From assembly GCA_031412355.1 (NCBI GenBank), contig JANOCR010000072.1:1-17293 (forward strand): a DNA stretch of 17,293 nt, written 5' to 3'. This document shows, piece after piece, positions 1 through 6,767 of this stretch; position 1 is the stretch's first letter, and every line of letters starts with the position of its first letter. The DNA is from JAENVT01 sp031412355 (GTDB lineage Bacteria > Actinomycetota > Acidimicrobiia > Acidimicrobiales > Ilumatobacteraceae). Below the pieces are notes generated by a model, which was given only the letters and a program-made list of their open reading frames with translations, searched no databases and was not told the DNA's origin. Made by a program: the position numbers and the translations under genes.

Positions 1-53
1 GTCGCTGGCAAGTCGATGGACGACTCGAGAGCGACAAAGTTCGACGGCGACAC
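1..53 (-). CDS. possible start of a partial gene running off the left edge
   Basis: An open frame from a GTG at 51-53 runs leftward off the window and would begin MSPSNFVALESSIDLPA. It starts 22 bases past the stop of the dehydrogenase gene and has the same orientation, so it could be the next gene of that operon. Seventeen codons are far too few to identify a family, and another frame here is also open. There is no clear SD. This is a weak call made only because position and orientation are plausible. Confidence 0.22.
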   Translation of the reverse strand, partial: MSPSNFVALESSIDLPA

Positions 54-75
54 CGATGGCCAAGATTGGGCACGC

Positions 76-945
76 TCAGTAGGAGTAGAAGCCCTGCTTG
101 GTCTTTCGGCCGAGGTGGCCCGCGGCGATCATGTCGAGCAGCGTCTGTGCTGGAGCGTCGGCGGCGCTGCCGAAGGCGCCGTGAATGGTCTCGAGAATCG
201 CCACCGACGTGTCGAGGCCGATGAGGTCGAGCAATGCGAACGGGCCCATCGGGAAGTTGCAGCCACCCTTCATCGCAGTGTCGATCGACTCGATCGACGC
301 CGTGCCACGCTCCAACATCCGAACCGCATTGTTGAGGTACGGGAACAGCAGTGCGTTGACGATGAAGCCGGCGTGGTCTTGAACCTCGACGGAATCCTTG
401 CCGCACGCTGCAACGAAGGCGACAGCCGTGTCGATCGTCGCCGCACATGCGGTGAGGGGACGCACGACTTCGACCAGCGTCATCACCGTCGCCGGATTGA
501 AGAAGTGGATACCGCAGACTTGCTCGGGTCGCGACGTGGCCAGTGCCAGATCGATGACCGGGAGCGTCGATGTGTTGGTCGCCAGGATTGCCGACGGCTT
601 GGTTGCCTGATCGAGTTCGCCGAACAGGGCCAACTTCACGCCGATCTCCTCGATCACGGACTCGATCACCAGATCGCACTCGCCGAACGAGGCGAAACCT
701 TGCGTTGCCGAGATCCGACCCATCACCGCGCTTCGTTCGTCGGCAGTCGCCTTGCCACGCTCGACGGCCTTCGCCAAGCCGGCGTCGATCGTTCGCAACA
801 CAGCAGCGGCCGCCTCGTGCGAACGAGACGACACGATTACCGTGTAGCCCGCCCGGGCAGCGACTTCGGCCAGCCCGGCACCCATGATCCCGGAGCCAAC
901 GATGCCGACGGTGCGAATCCCGGTCTCGCCTTCCCCACGTGTCAT
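76..945 (-). CDS. 3-hydroxyacyl-CoA (3-hydroxybutyryl-CoA) dehydrogenase
   Basis: This 289-residue protein is a full-length member of the short 3-hydroxyacyl-CoA dehydrogenase family (hbd/fadB2 type, usually about 280-290 residues), which interconverts 3-hydroxyacyl-CoA and 3-oxoacyl-CoA in fatty acid or butyrate/PHB metabolism in the cytosol. The N-terminal Rossmann fold has GSGIMG at residues 17-22. The catalytic region reads LATNTSTLPV (121-130) and GIHFFNP with the catalytic His at 147. The C-terminal domain has GFIVNALL and the conserved NFPMGPFALLDLIGLD segment. After the second beta strand the protein has SSRS (39-42) instead of the usual acidic residue, which hints at NADPH rather than NADH preference. 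The ATG is 7 bases after a TACAGT box, without an SD, so the message is probably leaderless. It is divergent from the HD-domain gene. The exact substrate chain length cannot be told. Confidence 0.93.
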   Translation of the reverse strand: MTRGEGETGIRTVGIVGSGIMGAGLAEVAARAGYTVIVSSRSHEAAAAVLRTIDAGLAKAVERGKATADERSAVMGRISATQGFASFGECDLVIESVIEEIGVKLALFGELDQATKPSAILATNTSTLPVIDLALATSRPEQVCGIHFFNPATVMTLVEVVRPLTACAATIDTAVAFVAACGKDSVEVQDHAGFIVNALLFPYLNNAVRMLERGTASIESIDTAMKGGCNFPMGPFALLDLIGLDTSVAILETIHGAFGSAADAPAQTLLDMIAAGHLGRKTKQGFYSY

Positions 946-952
946 CGCGTTG

Positions 953-982
953 ACTGTAGCTACCCGTGGGTAACTTAGGCAA
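953..982 (-). promoter_or_regulatory. promoter of the hydroxyacyl-CoA dehydrogenase gene
   Basis: On the minus strand a -35-like TTGCCT (982-977) and a -10 TACAGT (958-953) are separated by 18 bases. The -10 ends 7 bases before the ATG, so transcription would begin at or within a base or two of the start codon. Confidence 0.6.
961..972. promoter_or_regulatory. palindromic operator candidate TACCCGTGGGTA
   Basis: Five-base arms TACCC/GGGTA flank a GT centre. The palindrome lies inside the -35/-10 spacer of the dehydrogenase promoter and just upstream of the -10 box of the HD gene, so one dimeric repressor could control both genes. The form suits a TetR-type regulator, but no regulator gene is adjacent and the identity is unknown. 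Confidence 0.5.
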
Positions 983-988
983 TCCGAC

Positions 989-994
989 TACGGT
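989..994 (+). promoter_or_regulatory. -10 box TACGGT of the HD-domain gene
   Basis: TACGGT ends exactly 7 bases before the GTG at 1002, the same spacing as in several other genes of the window. This supports a leaderless message and the 1002 start. Confidence 0.5.
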
Positions 995-1001
995 TCGAGC
1001 C

Positions 1002-1625
1002 GTGCAACTCGGCGACGACCACGACGACCACGACGACCACGACCTGACAGCGGCTCTGGCGTTCTTCTTGGAGGCCGACCGCTTGAAGAGCGTCGAGCGC
1101 CGGAACCGGCTTGCCGACGGCACGCGTCGCGAGAACACGGCGGAGCATTCATGGCATCTCGGAATCGCAGCACTGGTGCTGGCGCCGTTTGCCAGTGAAC
1201 CGATCGACGTCGGCACAGCGGTCGCCATGGCGCTGGTACACGACATCGTCGAGATCGACGCTGGCGACACGTTCGCCTACGACGACGCAGACGCCACGAC
1301 GAAACAGGCGCGCGAGGAAGTGGCAGCCGATCGATTGTTCGGCCTGCTCTCGGCCGAGACCGGGCAACGATTCCGCGACCTGTGGGACGAGTACGAGCGC
1401 GGCGACACCGCCGAAGCACGTTTCGTGATGGCCATCGACCGGTTGGCACCGATGATGTTGAACCTCGCCGAAGGCGCTTCCACCTGGCGGGAATACGGCA
1501 TCAGCCGATCGCGGGTGATCGCACGCAACGGGCACCACATCGAAAAGTCGCTGCCGGGCGCATGGGGCGTGGTGCTGGCCCAACTCGACGCCGCCGCTGC
1601 TGCCGGGCACGTGGACCCGACGTGA
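1002..1625 (+). CDS. HD-domain phosphohydrolase (YfbR-like 5'-deoxynucleotidase)
   Basis: This 207-residue protein belongs to the HD superfamily of metal-dependent phosphohydrolases, closest in layout to YfbR/HDDC2 5'-deoxynucleotidases that dephosphorylate deoxynucleoside monophosphates. Metal ligands are visible as H49 in ENTAEHSWH, H80-D81 in VHDIVEIDAGD and D146 in MAIDRLAPM; E84 and D89 match catalytic positions of the family. I chose the GTG at 1002 because a TACGGT box ends 7 bases upstream; the in-frame GTG at 966 would sit inside the palindrome and upstream of that box. Just after the start the protein has three DDH repeats (residues 5-13) encoded by three perfect 9-base repeats, outside the normal domain. 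The substrate is inferred from the family only. Confidence 0.85.
   Translation: MQLGDDHDDHDDHDLTAALAFFLEADRLKSVERRNRLADGTRRENTAEHSWHLGIAALVLAPFASEPIDVGTAVAMALVHDIVEIDAGDTFAYDDADATTKQAREEVAADRLFGLLSAETGQRFRDLWDEYERGDTAEARFVMAIDRLAPMMLNLAEGASTWREYGISRSRVIARNGHHIEKSLPGAWGVVLAQLDAAAAAGHVDPT
1014..1040 (+). repeat. three tandem copies of GACGACCAC inside the HD gene
   Basis: Three perfect 9-base units at 1014-1022, 1023-1031 and 1032-1040 encode DDH three times at the extreme N terminus. Such an array can expand or shrink in frame by slippage. An aspartate/histidine tail could bind divalent metal, but this is only inferred. Confidence 0.85.
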
Positions 1626-1679
1626 CGGAGTTCATCGGCAGTTAACCGGCGATATGGGTCCTGTACGTAATTGTCTCTG

Positions 1680-1685
1680 TACCCT
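1680..1685 (+). promoter_or_regulatory. -10 box TACCCT of the tyrosine phosphatase gene
   Basis: TACCCT ends 7 bases before the GTG at 1693. No convincing -35 or SD is seen. The spacing implies a leaderless message and argues against the ATG at 1654, which lies upstream of this box. Confidence 0.5.
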
Positions 1686-1692
1686 GAATGTT

Positions 1693-2469
1693 GTGACCAC
1701 TGAGCTACTCCCCGACCTCGCGTCCGATCCGGTGCGCCTGGTCGCACTGGAGGCCGTGCACAACTTCCGCGACCTCGGCGGCTACGCCACGGCCGACGGA
1801 CGCACCACGAAATGGCGCACGCTTTACCGCGCCGACGGCCTGTATCGCCTGACCCCAGGTGATGTGGCCGCACTGGAGCCGTTGGGCCTGCGCACGGTCA
1901 TCGACCTGCGCAGCGACACCGAACTCGACGAGCGAGGCCGCTTCCCGGTCGACGTGCACCCTGTCGTGTTCCACCATCTCCCCATCGTCGATGCCACATG
2001 GGCCGACCTCGATCGCCCCGAATACGAGCGCGACGAAGACTTCCTGATCTGGGCGTATCAAGAGATGCTCGCCGTAGGTGCCCCGCGATTCGCCAAGGCC
2101 TTCGATGCGTTGGCCGAGCCCGATGCTCTGCCCGCGGTGTTCCACTGCGCGGCCGGCAAGGATCGCACCGGCCTGCTTGCCGCATTGCTGTTGGGGTCGC
2201 TCGGCGTGGCCCACGACGACATCGTCGCCGACTACGCGCTGACCGTGGAGGGCATGGTCCGATTCCGCGAGTGGGCTGCGCGCGAATGGCCTGAGTGGTC
2301 GGCGCGTATGTCGGCGATGCCGCCGGCATTCACCGCTGCACTACCCGAGGCGATGCGCCACATCATCGACGAGTTGTGTGCCGAACACGGCACGATTCGC
2401 AACTACGTGCGCTCGATCGGCGTCAGCGACGACACGCTCGCCACGCTGGAATCCGCGCTGCTCGGCTGA
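1693..2469 (+). CDS. tyrosine-protein phosphatase (Tyr_phosphatase_3 / DSP-like)
   Basis: This 258-residue protein matches the bacterial tyrosine phosphatase family that includes mycobacterial PtpB-like enzymes and lipid/protein phosphatases. The N-terminal signature NFRDLGGY is at residues 24-31, and the P-loop HCAAGKDRTG gives catalytic Cys152 and Arg158 of the Cx5R motif; the Lys-Asp inside the loop is typical of this branch. The C-terminal helical part is complete, and there is no signal peptide or membrane segment, so it acts in the cytosol or is secreted by another route. The GTG at 1693 was chosen over the ATG at 1654 because it is 7 bases from a TACCCT box. It is followed after 20 bases by the S51-like gene. 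The substrate (phosphotyrosine, phosphoinositide or other) cannot be deduced. Confidence 0.9.
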   Translation: MTTELLPDLASDPVRLVALEAVHNFRDLGGYATADGRTTKWRTLYRADGLYRLTPGDVAALEPLGLRTVIDLRSDTELDERGRFPVDVHPVVFHHLPIVDATWADLDRPEYERDEDFLIWAYQEMLAVGAPRFAKAFDALAEPDALPAVFHCAAGKDRTGLLAALLLGSLGVAHDDIVADYALTVEGMVRFREWAAREWPEWSARMSAMPPAFTAALPEAMRHIIDELCAEHGTIRNYVRSIGVSDDTLATLESALLG

Positions 2470-2476
2470 GCACGCC

Positions 2477-2482
2477 TACGCT
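2477..2482 (+). promoter_or_regulatory. -10 box TACGCT of the S51-like gene
   Basis: TACGCT ends 7 bases before the ATG at 2490, in the 20-base gap after the phosphatase stop. The gene could therefore be transcribed alone as a leaderless message as well as by read-through. Confidence 0.45.
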
Positions 2483-2489
2483 CGCCGTG

Positions 2490-3119
2490 ATGAACGGCAT
2501 CCTGGCATTGCAAGGCGGCGGCCCGTTTGCTGCCAACGACGAACTCGACCGTCGGCTGCTGACCGCTGCCGCGGCGACTCGGGTGGTCATGCTGCCAACC
2601 GCCGATGCGTACGAGCATCCCGAGCGACTGGTGGCCGCGGCGATGAACTGGGCAGAGCGACTCGATGTGGAAGTCGAGGCGCTGATGGTCATGCGCCGCG
2701 GTGAAGCAATGGACGACGGTGCCGTGGGTGTAGTGCGCGGGGCTCGTGCCGTCTACCTGGTCGGGGACCAGCCGCTGCACCTGCGATCGGTACTGAAGGG
2801 CACACCGTTGTGGGAGGCCATCACGCAGGTCCTGGTCGATGGCGGCGTCGTTGCTGCAACCGGTGGCAGCGCCGCGGCAATGTGCGACCCGATGGTTGAC
2901 CCACGCGGCGGTGCCTTCACCCTGGGGTTGGGGCTGATCGACGGCTTGGCGCTGGTGACTGAGGCCGAGACATGGTCAGCCGACCGCCTGCATCGAACCC
3001 TGAAGCTGGCCAACACCCCCGTGGCCGAACTGCCCAGCGGAGCCGCCCTGGTGCGCACCGCCGAGGGATGGGAACAGATCGGCGACGTCGTCGTGCATGG
3101 CGACCTGCCCGCAGCCTGA
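2490..3119 (+). CDS. peptidase S51 / cyanophycinase-like protein
   Basis: This 209-residue protein has the fold signatures of peptidase family S51 (dipeptidase E, cyanophycinase; class I glutamine amidotransferase-like). Residues 1-11 hold the glycine-rich start ILALQGGG. VYLVGDQ (88-94) corresponds to the GGDQ motif of cyanophycinases, and ATGGSAAAM (123-131) is the nucleophile elbow, with Ser127 as the likely nucleophile. The segment where cyanophycinases carry the catalytic His in an HF..R.R motif reads ETWSADRLHRT here, so the His is not in its usual place; His168 may or may not substitute. The longer open frame upstream overlaps the phosphatase gene, and the ATG at 2490 is where family similarity begins and is 7 bases from a TACGCT box. 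Function is uncertain; no cyanophycin synthetase is nearby. Confidence 0.8.
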   Translation: MNGILALQGGGPFAANDELDRRLLTAAAATRVVMLPTADAYEHPERLVAAAMNWAERLDVEVEALMVMRRGEAMDDGAVGVVRGARAVYLVGDQPLHLRSVLKGTPLWEAITQVLVDGGVVAATGGSAAAMCDPMVDPRGGAFTLGLGLIDGLALVTEAETWSADRLHRTLKLANTPVAELPSGAALVRTAEGWEQIGDVVVHGDLPAA

Positions 3120-3149
3120 CACACCGCGACCTGACAAACCGGAGGCTGA

Positions 3150-4014
3150 TCAGGCTTCGGTAATGGTTACCGATTCGATGATGATCTGCTCGAGCGGCGG
3201 CACGCCGTCGGCGGCCTGGTCAGGGTTGCCCAGACCGTCGAGCGTCGTCACCGTGGTGTCGAGACCCTCGGTCACTTGCCCGAACAGTGTGTAGCTAGGC
3301 GGTAGTGCAACTCCGTCGTCGCCGGTGATGATGAAGAACTGGCTGCCGTTGGTATTGGCGCCGGAGTTGGCCATGGCCACCGAGCCCCGTTTGTACGACC
3401 CGGACGCGGGCAGTTCGTCGGCGAACTCGTAGCCCGGTCCGCCCGATCCCGTACCAGTCGGATCGCCACACTGCACCACGAACCCGGGCCTGGCGCGGTG
3501 GCAGATCGTGTTGTCGAAGTAGTGGTATCGGGCCAGGACGACGAAGTTGTTGACGGTGGTGGGCGCCGCGCCGGGCGTGAGCTCGATGGTGTAGGCGCCC
3601 TTGTTGGTCGTGACCTCGGCCGTGTAGGTCTTGGCGACGTCGATGCAAGTGGGTGGCACGCCTGCGAACGTGATCGTCCTCGGCGAACTGCCATCATCTG
3701 CAGGACAGGGCGTGTCGCCCGTCAGCGTTGCACCGGCGATCGTGCTGGGCAGAGGTGTCAGCGTCGTGGTCGGCAGATTGGGGTCGATGGTCGTCGTCGA
3801 TCCGAACGCGTCGACACTGGTGGGCGTGGCCGCTGCGGGGTCGTCGTCGCCGCGGTTGACGAGCCAGAAGACTCCGGAGAGGGCCAGCGCCGCCAGCGGG
3901 ATCAGCAGCACGTACATGCCGGTTCGCTTGCGCTTGCTGGTTCGGGCATGGCGGGCGAGTTCTTCCAAGCGCTGCTGGCGATTGGCTTTCTGACGTTCAC
4001 GCTTAGGGGTTCCC
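3150..4014 (-). other. body of the cyclophilin gene described in the next entry (domain map)
   Basis: Domain map on the 288-residue product: residues 1-32 are a basic cytosolic tail, about 34-53 one membrane helix, about 57-100 a Thr/Pro/Ala-rich linker, and about 130-285 the cyclophilin domain. Four cysteines (104, 124, 172, 183) lie on the outer side and could form disulphides. Confidence 0.7.
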
Positions 4015-4016
4015 AC
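3150..4016 (-). CDS. membrane-anchored cyclophilin-type peptidyl-prolyl isomerase
   Basis: The product is a 288-residue cyclophilin that catalyses cis-trans isomerisation of prolyl bonds and probably helps fold exported proteins. Visible cyclophilin motifs are FDNTICHRARPGFVVQCGD (167-185, with the His-Arg pair at 173-174), GTGSGGPGYEFADE, MANSGANTNGSQFFI (215-229) and YTLFGQV. A positively charged N-terminal tail followed by one hydrophobic helix predicts an N-in, C-out signal anchor; this is the usual layout of actinobacterial PpiA/PpiB membrane forms. Translation starts at GTG (4016-4014), 9 bases after a TAGCCT box and without an SD. It converges on the S51-like gene with a 30-base gap and is divergent from the PilZ membrane protein. 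The family assignment is firm; the clients are unknown. Confidence 0.93.
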   Translation of the reverse strand: MGTPKRERQKANRQQRLEELARHARTSKRKRTGMYVLLIPLAALALSGVFWLVNRGDDDPAAATPTSVDAFGSTTTIDPNLPTTTLTPLPSTIAGATLTGDTPCPADDGSSPRTITFAGVPPTCIDVAKTYTAEVTTNKGAYTIELTPGAAPTTVNNFVVLARYHYFDNTICHRARPGFVVQCGDPTGTGSGGPGYEFADELPASGSYKRGSVAMANSGANTNGSQFFIITGDDGVALPPSYTLFGQVTEGLDTTVTTLDGLGNPDQAADGVPPLEQIIIESVTITEA

Positions 4017-4025
4017 GAGGAGGTG

Positions 4026-4031
4026 AGGCTA
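4026..4031 (-). promoter_or_regulatory. -10 box TAGCCT of the cyclophilin gene
   Basis: On the minus strand TAGCCT ends 9 bases before the GTG start; the bases between (CACCTCCTC) contain no SD. This suggests a leaderless or nearly leaderless message. Confidence 0.42.
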
Positions 4032-4036
4032 CCGGG

Positions 4037-4079
4037 TGCTCAAGTCGTTGCTCACTCGTGCCGATCCCATAGTTGAGCA
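4037..4079. repeat. spaced inverted repeat TGCTCAA / TTGAGCA in a divergent intergenic region
   Basis: Perfect 7-base arms at 4037-4043 and 4073-4079 lie between the divergent cyclophilin and PilZ genes, 36 bases apart (start to start). This could be a pair of half-sites for one regulator or chance. I see no clear promoter for the PilZ gene in the rest of this 120-base gap. Confidence 0.3.
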
Positions 4080-4136
4080 GGCGGGGGTAACCGCGACAGC
4101 TTCAACTACAAGAACGAACAGGGCGAGTACGCAGCG

Positions 4137-6221
4137 ATGAACCGACGGGCGCACAGAGTTGGACGCGGGCTGACATGCCTGGGCCTGCTGTCGACCGGCG
4201 CGTACCTCACGTGGAGGGTCGCGACACTGCCGAGCCAACCGCCCATCTGGCTGGTGGCCCTGGCCATCTGCGTCGAGATCGCCGGGTTCGTTGGCTCCGG
4301 CGTGCTGACGTGGGCGCTCTGGCCGAACCGTGACCCCGCCCACCCTGCGCCGCTCGGCGAGGCCGCTGACCTACATGCGGGCGACATCGATGTCGTCGTG
4401 CGTGTGGAAGACCAACCGATCCACCACCTGCGGGCGACCCTGCTGTCCCTCCAATCAATGGCTACGGGTCGACACGTCGTGGTCGACGTGCGCGCACGGC
4501 CGGAGGTTGTGGCTCTCGCCGCCGAGTTCGAAGCCGCATACGTGGCGACGGACATCGAGGATCACAACGGATTGAAGACCTGCAACGCAGCCGCGAACAG
4601 CCCGATCTTCCTATTGCTCGACGCCGGCGACATTCCCGGCGCGCGGGCGATCGACACACTGCTGCCGCTGATGCACGACGGCAACGTCGCCGTGGTGATC
4701 GGGCAGGCGTTGATGGCCGACGACGACTCCGCCGAGCACGGGCCGAACGGCCTCCACGAGCTCACGTTCGAGCGCGAGACGCTGAACCCTGCGCTGGGCA
4801 TCCGCGGCGCTGCGATGCTCGGCGAGTCGGGTGCGTTGATCCGTCGCGCCGCGCTCGACAGTGTCGAGATCGGCGACGAAGAGCCGATCGAGGCCCAGGC
4901 CTACTGGTCGATGGCGTTGATGAGGCAAGGGTGGAGGGTGGTTGCGGCCGCCGGCCAACCGGTACTTGTCCGTCAGGTGCTGCAATCGCAGGACACGGTC
5001 TACGAGCGACGGGTGCTGCAGGCGCGCGCAGTGCGCACGATGCTGTTCGGCCACGGCGGCGTGATGCGGTTGAACGCCCTGCGACTCGGCCAACGCGTGG
5101 CGATAGTGGCCTCGGCAGTTCGCCCGTTGTCGGGTCTGCGGCGAGCCGGATTCATCACCGTCGTTGTCGCATCTCTGCTGACCGGCTCGCTGCCACTGCG
5201 CCCCAACCTTGCGGTCCTCGCAGCGACATGGGCGCCCGGATGGACGCTGACCGCGCTGGGACTCGGGTTGATGAGCGGCTGGACGCTGCGGCCGGGCGAC
5301 CGAACGCGGTGGTCGCTGCGCAACCTCGGCGCGTCATGGCAGGGATTGCGGCACCCCATGGCATTCGAGCAGCGCCGTGCGCCGATCATGACCCCTCACG
5401 CGCTGCAGCACGGCGGGGCATTGGTCGCCTCCGTCGTCGTGCTGAGCTCGGTGATGATGCTCCGCGGCCTCAGCGAGCAGGTCACCCACGCACTCGGCGC
5501 CATGCCCAGCCACTGGCTCGTCGGCTTGATCGCCGTGGCACTGTGGTCGCTGGCAATGTCGCTCGACGTCTTGCGCATGTTCGGGAAGCGCAACCAGTTG
5601 CGTCGCGCCGCTCGTGTGGTCGCTTCGATCCCTGCCGAGGTCAGCGACAACCCCGTCGCGGTGTTCGACATCACCGCCCTCGGCGCCGGGTTCGAGACGA
5701 ATCACGAGGTGACCGCCAAGCAACACCTGACCCTCGACGCGACCCTCGCCACGTCCCGCGGCTGCGAGAACGTGACGCTGCCGATCATCGTGCGCAATGT
5801 GCGCAACGTGTCGCCGGTGCTACACCCCGGTGTCGACGGGAGATGGCGCGTCGGAGTCGAGTTCGGCGACGCCCTGCCTGAGGCGATCAACCCGCTCGTC
5901 GAGTACTGCATGATCGGGCCCGCCCGCCAACGACTCGGGTCGCTGACACATGTCTCCAGCGACACCTCCGCGGTCGAAGCGATCGCTCAGCCCGTGATGG
6001 ATGGTCGCCGGGTCGCGCTGCGGTTGATCTCACTGATGGCTGTCGCCGGCGCAATCGCCAGCGCTCAGCCGGGCAACGGAACGCTGATCACCACCCTGGT
6101 ATCGGTTGGTTCGGTGCTGATCGCAGCTGGCGTGCTGGCAGGGTCGGCCCGACCACGCCGTGCGCGGGGGACCGCCGATCAATCCACTTCGTCGCCATCG
6201 CCCGACTTGGCAATCAGGTAG
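4137..6221 (+). CDS. PilZ-domain membrane protein resembling a degenerate cellulose synthase (GT2)
   Basis: This 694-residue protein has the BcsA-like order: two N-terminal membrane helices (about 12-30 and 38-62), a GT-A/GT2-like domain (about 80-290), several membrane helices (about 340-385 and 430-482), a PilZ domain (about 487-600) and two C-terminal helices. The PilZ c-di-GMP motif is visible as RRAAR (489-493, RxxxR) and DITALG (511-516, DxSxxG with Thr). The glycosyltransferase motifs are poor: the acceptor DxD reads DAGD (162-165), the TED base region reads EEPIEAQ (248-254) before GWRV, and the QxxRW region reads ERRVLQ. It may be a c-di-GMP-sensing pseudo-synthase or a divergent enzyme. 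The start ATG at 4137 has no strong SD. Its 3' end overlaps the convergent metallopeptidase gene by 43 bases. No BcsB-like partner is present. Confidence 0.8.
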   Translation: MNRRAHRVGRGLTCLGLLSTGAYLTWRVATLPSQPPIWLVALAICVEIAGFVGSGVLTWALWPNRDPAHPAPLGEAADLHAGDIDVVVRVEDQPIHHLRATLLSLQSMATGRHVVVDVRARPEVVALAAEFEAAYVATDIEDHNGLKTCNAAANSPIFLLLDAGDIPGARAIDTLLPLMHDGNVAVVIGQALMADDDSAEHGPNGLHELTFERETLNPALGIRGAAMLGESGALIRRAALDSVEIGDEEPIEAQAYWSMALMRQGWRVVAAAGQPVLVRQVLQSQDTVYERRVLQARAVRTMLFGHGGVMRLNALRLGQRVAIVASAVRPLSGLRRAGFITVVVASLLTGSLPLRPNLAVLAATWAPGWTLTALGLGLMSGWTLRPGDRTRWSLRNLGASWQGLRHPMAFEQRRAPIMTPHALQHGGALVASVVVLSSVMMLRGLSEQVTHALGAMPSHWLVGLIAVALWSLAMSLDVLRMFGKRNQLRRAARVVASIPAEVSDNPVAVFDITALGAGFETNHEVTAKQHLTLDATLATSRGCENVTLPIIVRNVRNVSPVLHPGVDGRWRVGVEFGDALPEAINPLVEYCMIGPARQRLGSLTHVSSDTSAVEAIAQPVMDGRRVALRLISLMAVAGAIASAQPGNGTLITTLVSVGSVLIAAGVLAGSARPRRARGTADQSTSSPSPDLAIR

Positions 6222-6733
6222 CCAATGGCACGCTCAGCCCTCGGGAATCGGTACACCAACTGCCAGAAGTTGTCGTCGTGGCCGCCCTGCTCGAGGTGCG
6301 CCAGTTCGTGGACGATCACATAGTCGATGACCCAATCCGGGAATGGCGCCAGGCGCGTCGAGATGCGGATCGTGCCCAGGGACGGGGTGCATGATCCCCA
6401 TCTCGAGGTCATGTCGTCGGCCCAACGAATGCTGGCCGGGAGTCGCAAGTCGTGCCGGCGCGCAAGTGTCGCCGCGCGTTCATCCAGGCGCAGGCGATCG
6501 GCAGACATCTTGCGCAGGAACCGACCACTCATCTCGCGAACCCAGTGTGCTTCGTCGGCCTTGCTCATCCACGACGGCAGGGCGATGCGCAACACGCCAC
6601 CGATCAACTGGGCGCCCACCGTCTTGCGCCGTCTGGTGGAGCGTGTCACCTCCACCACGAACGCCGGAGCGACAGGGGCGACGAGTGGCTCGTCGTCGGG
6701 GCCCAGGCCGGGAAGGTGCAGGGCATCGCTCAC
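6179..6733 (-). CDS. YgjP/DUF45-type zinc metallopeptidase
   Basis: The 184-residue product fits the YgjP-like (DUF45, SprT/M48-related) metal-dependent hydrolase family. The zinc site is HELAH (142-146), with a third His at 152 in GGHDDNFW, which matches the family pattern HELxH...HxxxFW. The preceding RWGSC (111-115) is another hallmark. It has no signal peptide. The open frame continues much further upstream, but similarity begins near the GTG at 6733, and a TACCGT box ends 8 bases before it; the upstream part would run through the MoaD and RsiG genes. The C terminus overlaps the end of the convergent PilZ gene by 43 bases. The physiological substrate of the family is not established. Confidence 0.87.
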   Translation of the reverse strand: MSDALHLPGLGPDDEPLVAPVAPAFVVEVTRSTRRRKTVGAQLIGGVLRIALPSWMSKADEAHWVREMSGRFLRKMSADRLRLDERAATLARRHDLRLPASIRWADDMTSRWGSCTPSLGTIRISTRLAPFPDWVIDYVIVHELAHLEQGGHDDNFWQLVYRFPRAERAIGYLIAKSGDGDEVD

Positions 6734-6741
6734 GGTCAGGG

Positions 6742-6747
6742 ACGGTA
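6742..6747 (-). promoter_or_regulatory. -10 box TACCGT of the metallopeptidase gene
   Basis: On the minus strand TACCGT ends 8 bases before the GTG at 6733 and there is no SD. It lies only 8 bases from the -10 box of the divergent MoaD gene, so polymerases at the two sites would exclude one another. Confidence 0.48.
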
Positions 6748-6755
6748 TCGCCCGG

Positions 6756-6761
6756 TACGCT
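6756..6761 (+). promoter_or_regulatory. -10 box TACGCT of the MoaD-like gene
   Basis: TACGCT ends 6 bases before the ATG at 6768 with no SD between, implying a leaderless message for moaD-rsiG-XRE. Confidence 0.5.
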
Positions 6762-6767
6762 GACGCA

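Noticed and set aside
16..978. Long plus-strand open frame of 320 codons
   Set aside because: It is antisense to the dehydrogenase gene; the translation is rich in Arg and His with no family pattern, as expected from a shadow frame in GC-rich DNA.
2490..3119. Cyanophycin degradation system
   Set aside because: No cyanophycin synthetase or isoaspartyl dipeptidase lies nearby, and the catalytic His motif is missing.
3158..3172. Inverted repeat CGGTAA-TGG-TTACCG as terminator or operator
   Set aside because: It lies inside the end of the cyclophilin coding region, has no T-tract and short arms; chance is likely.
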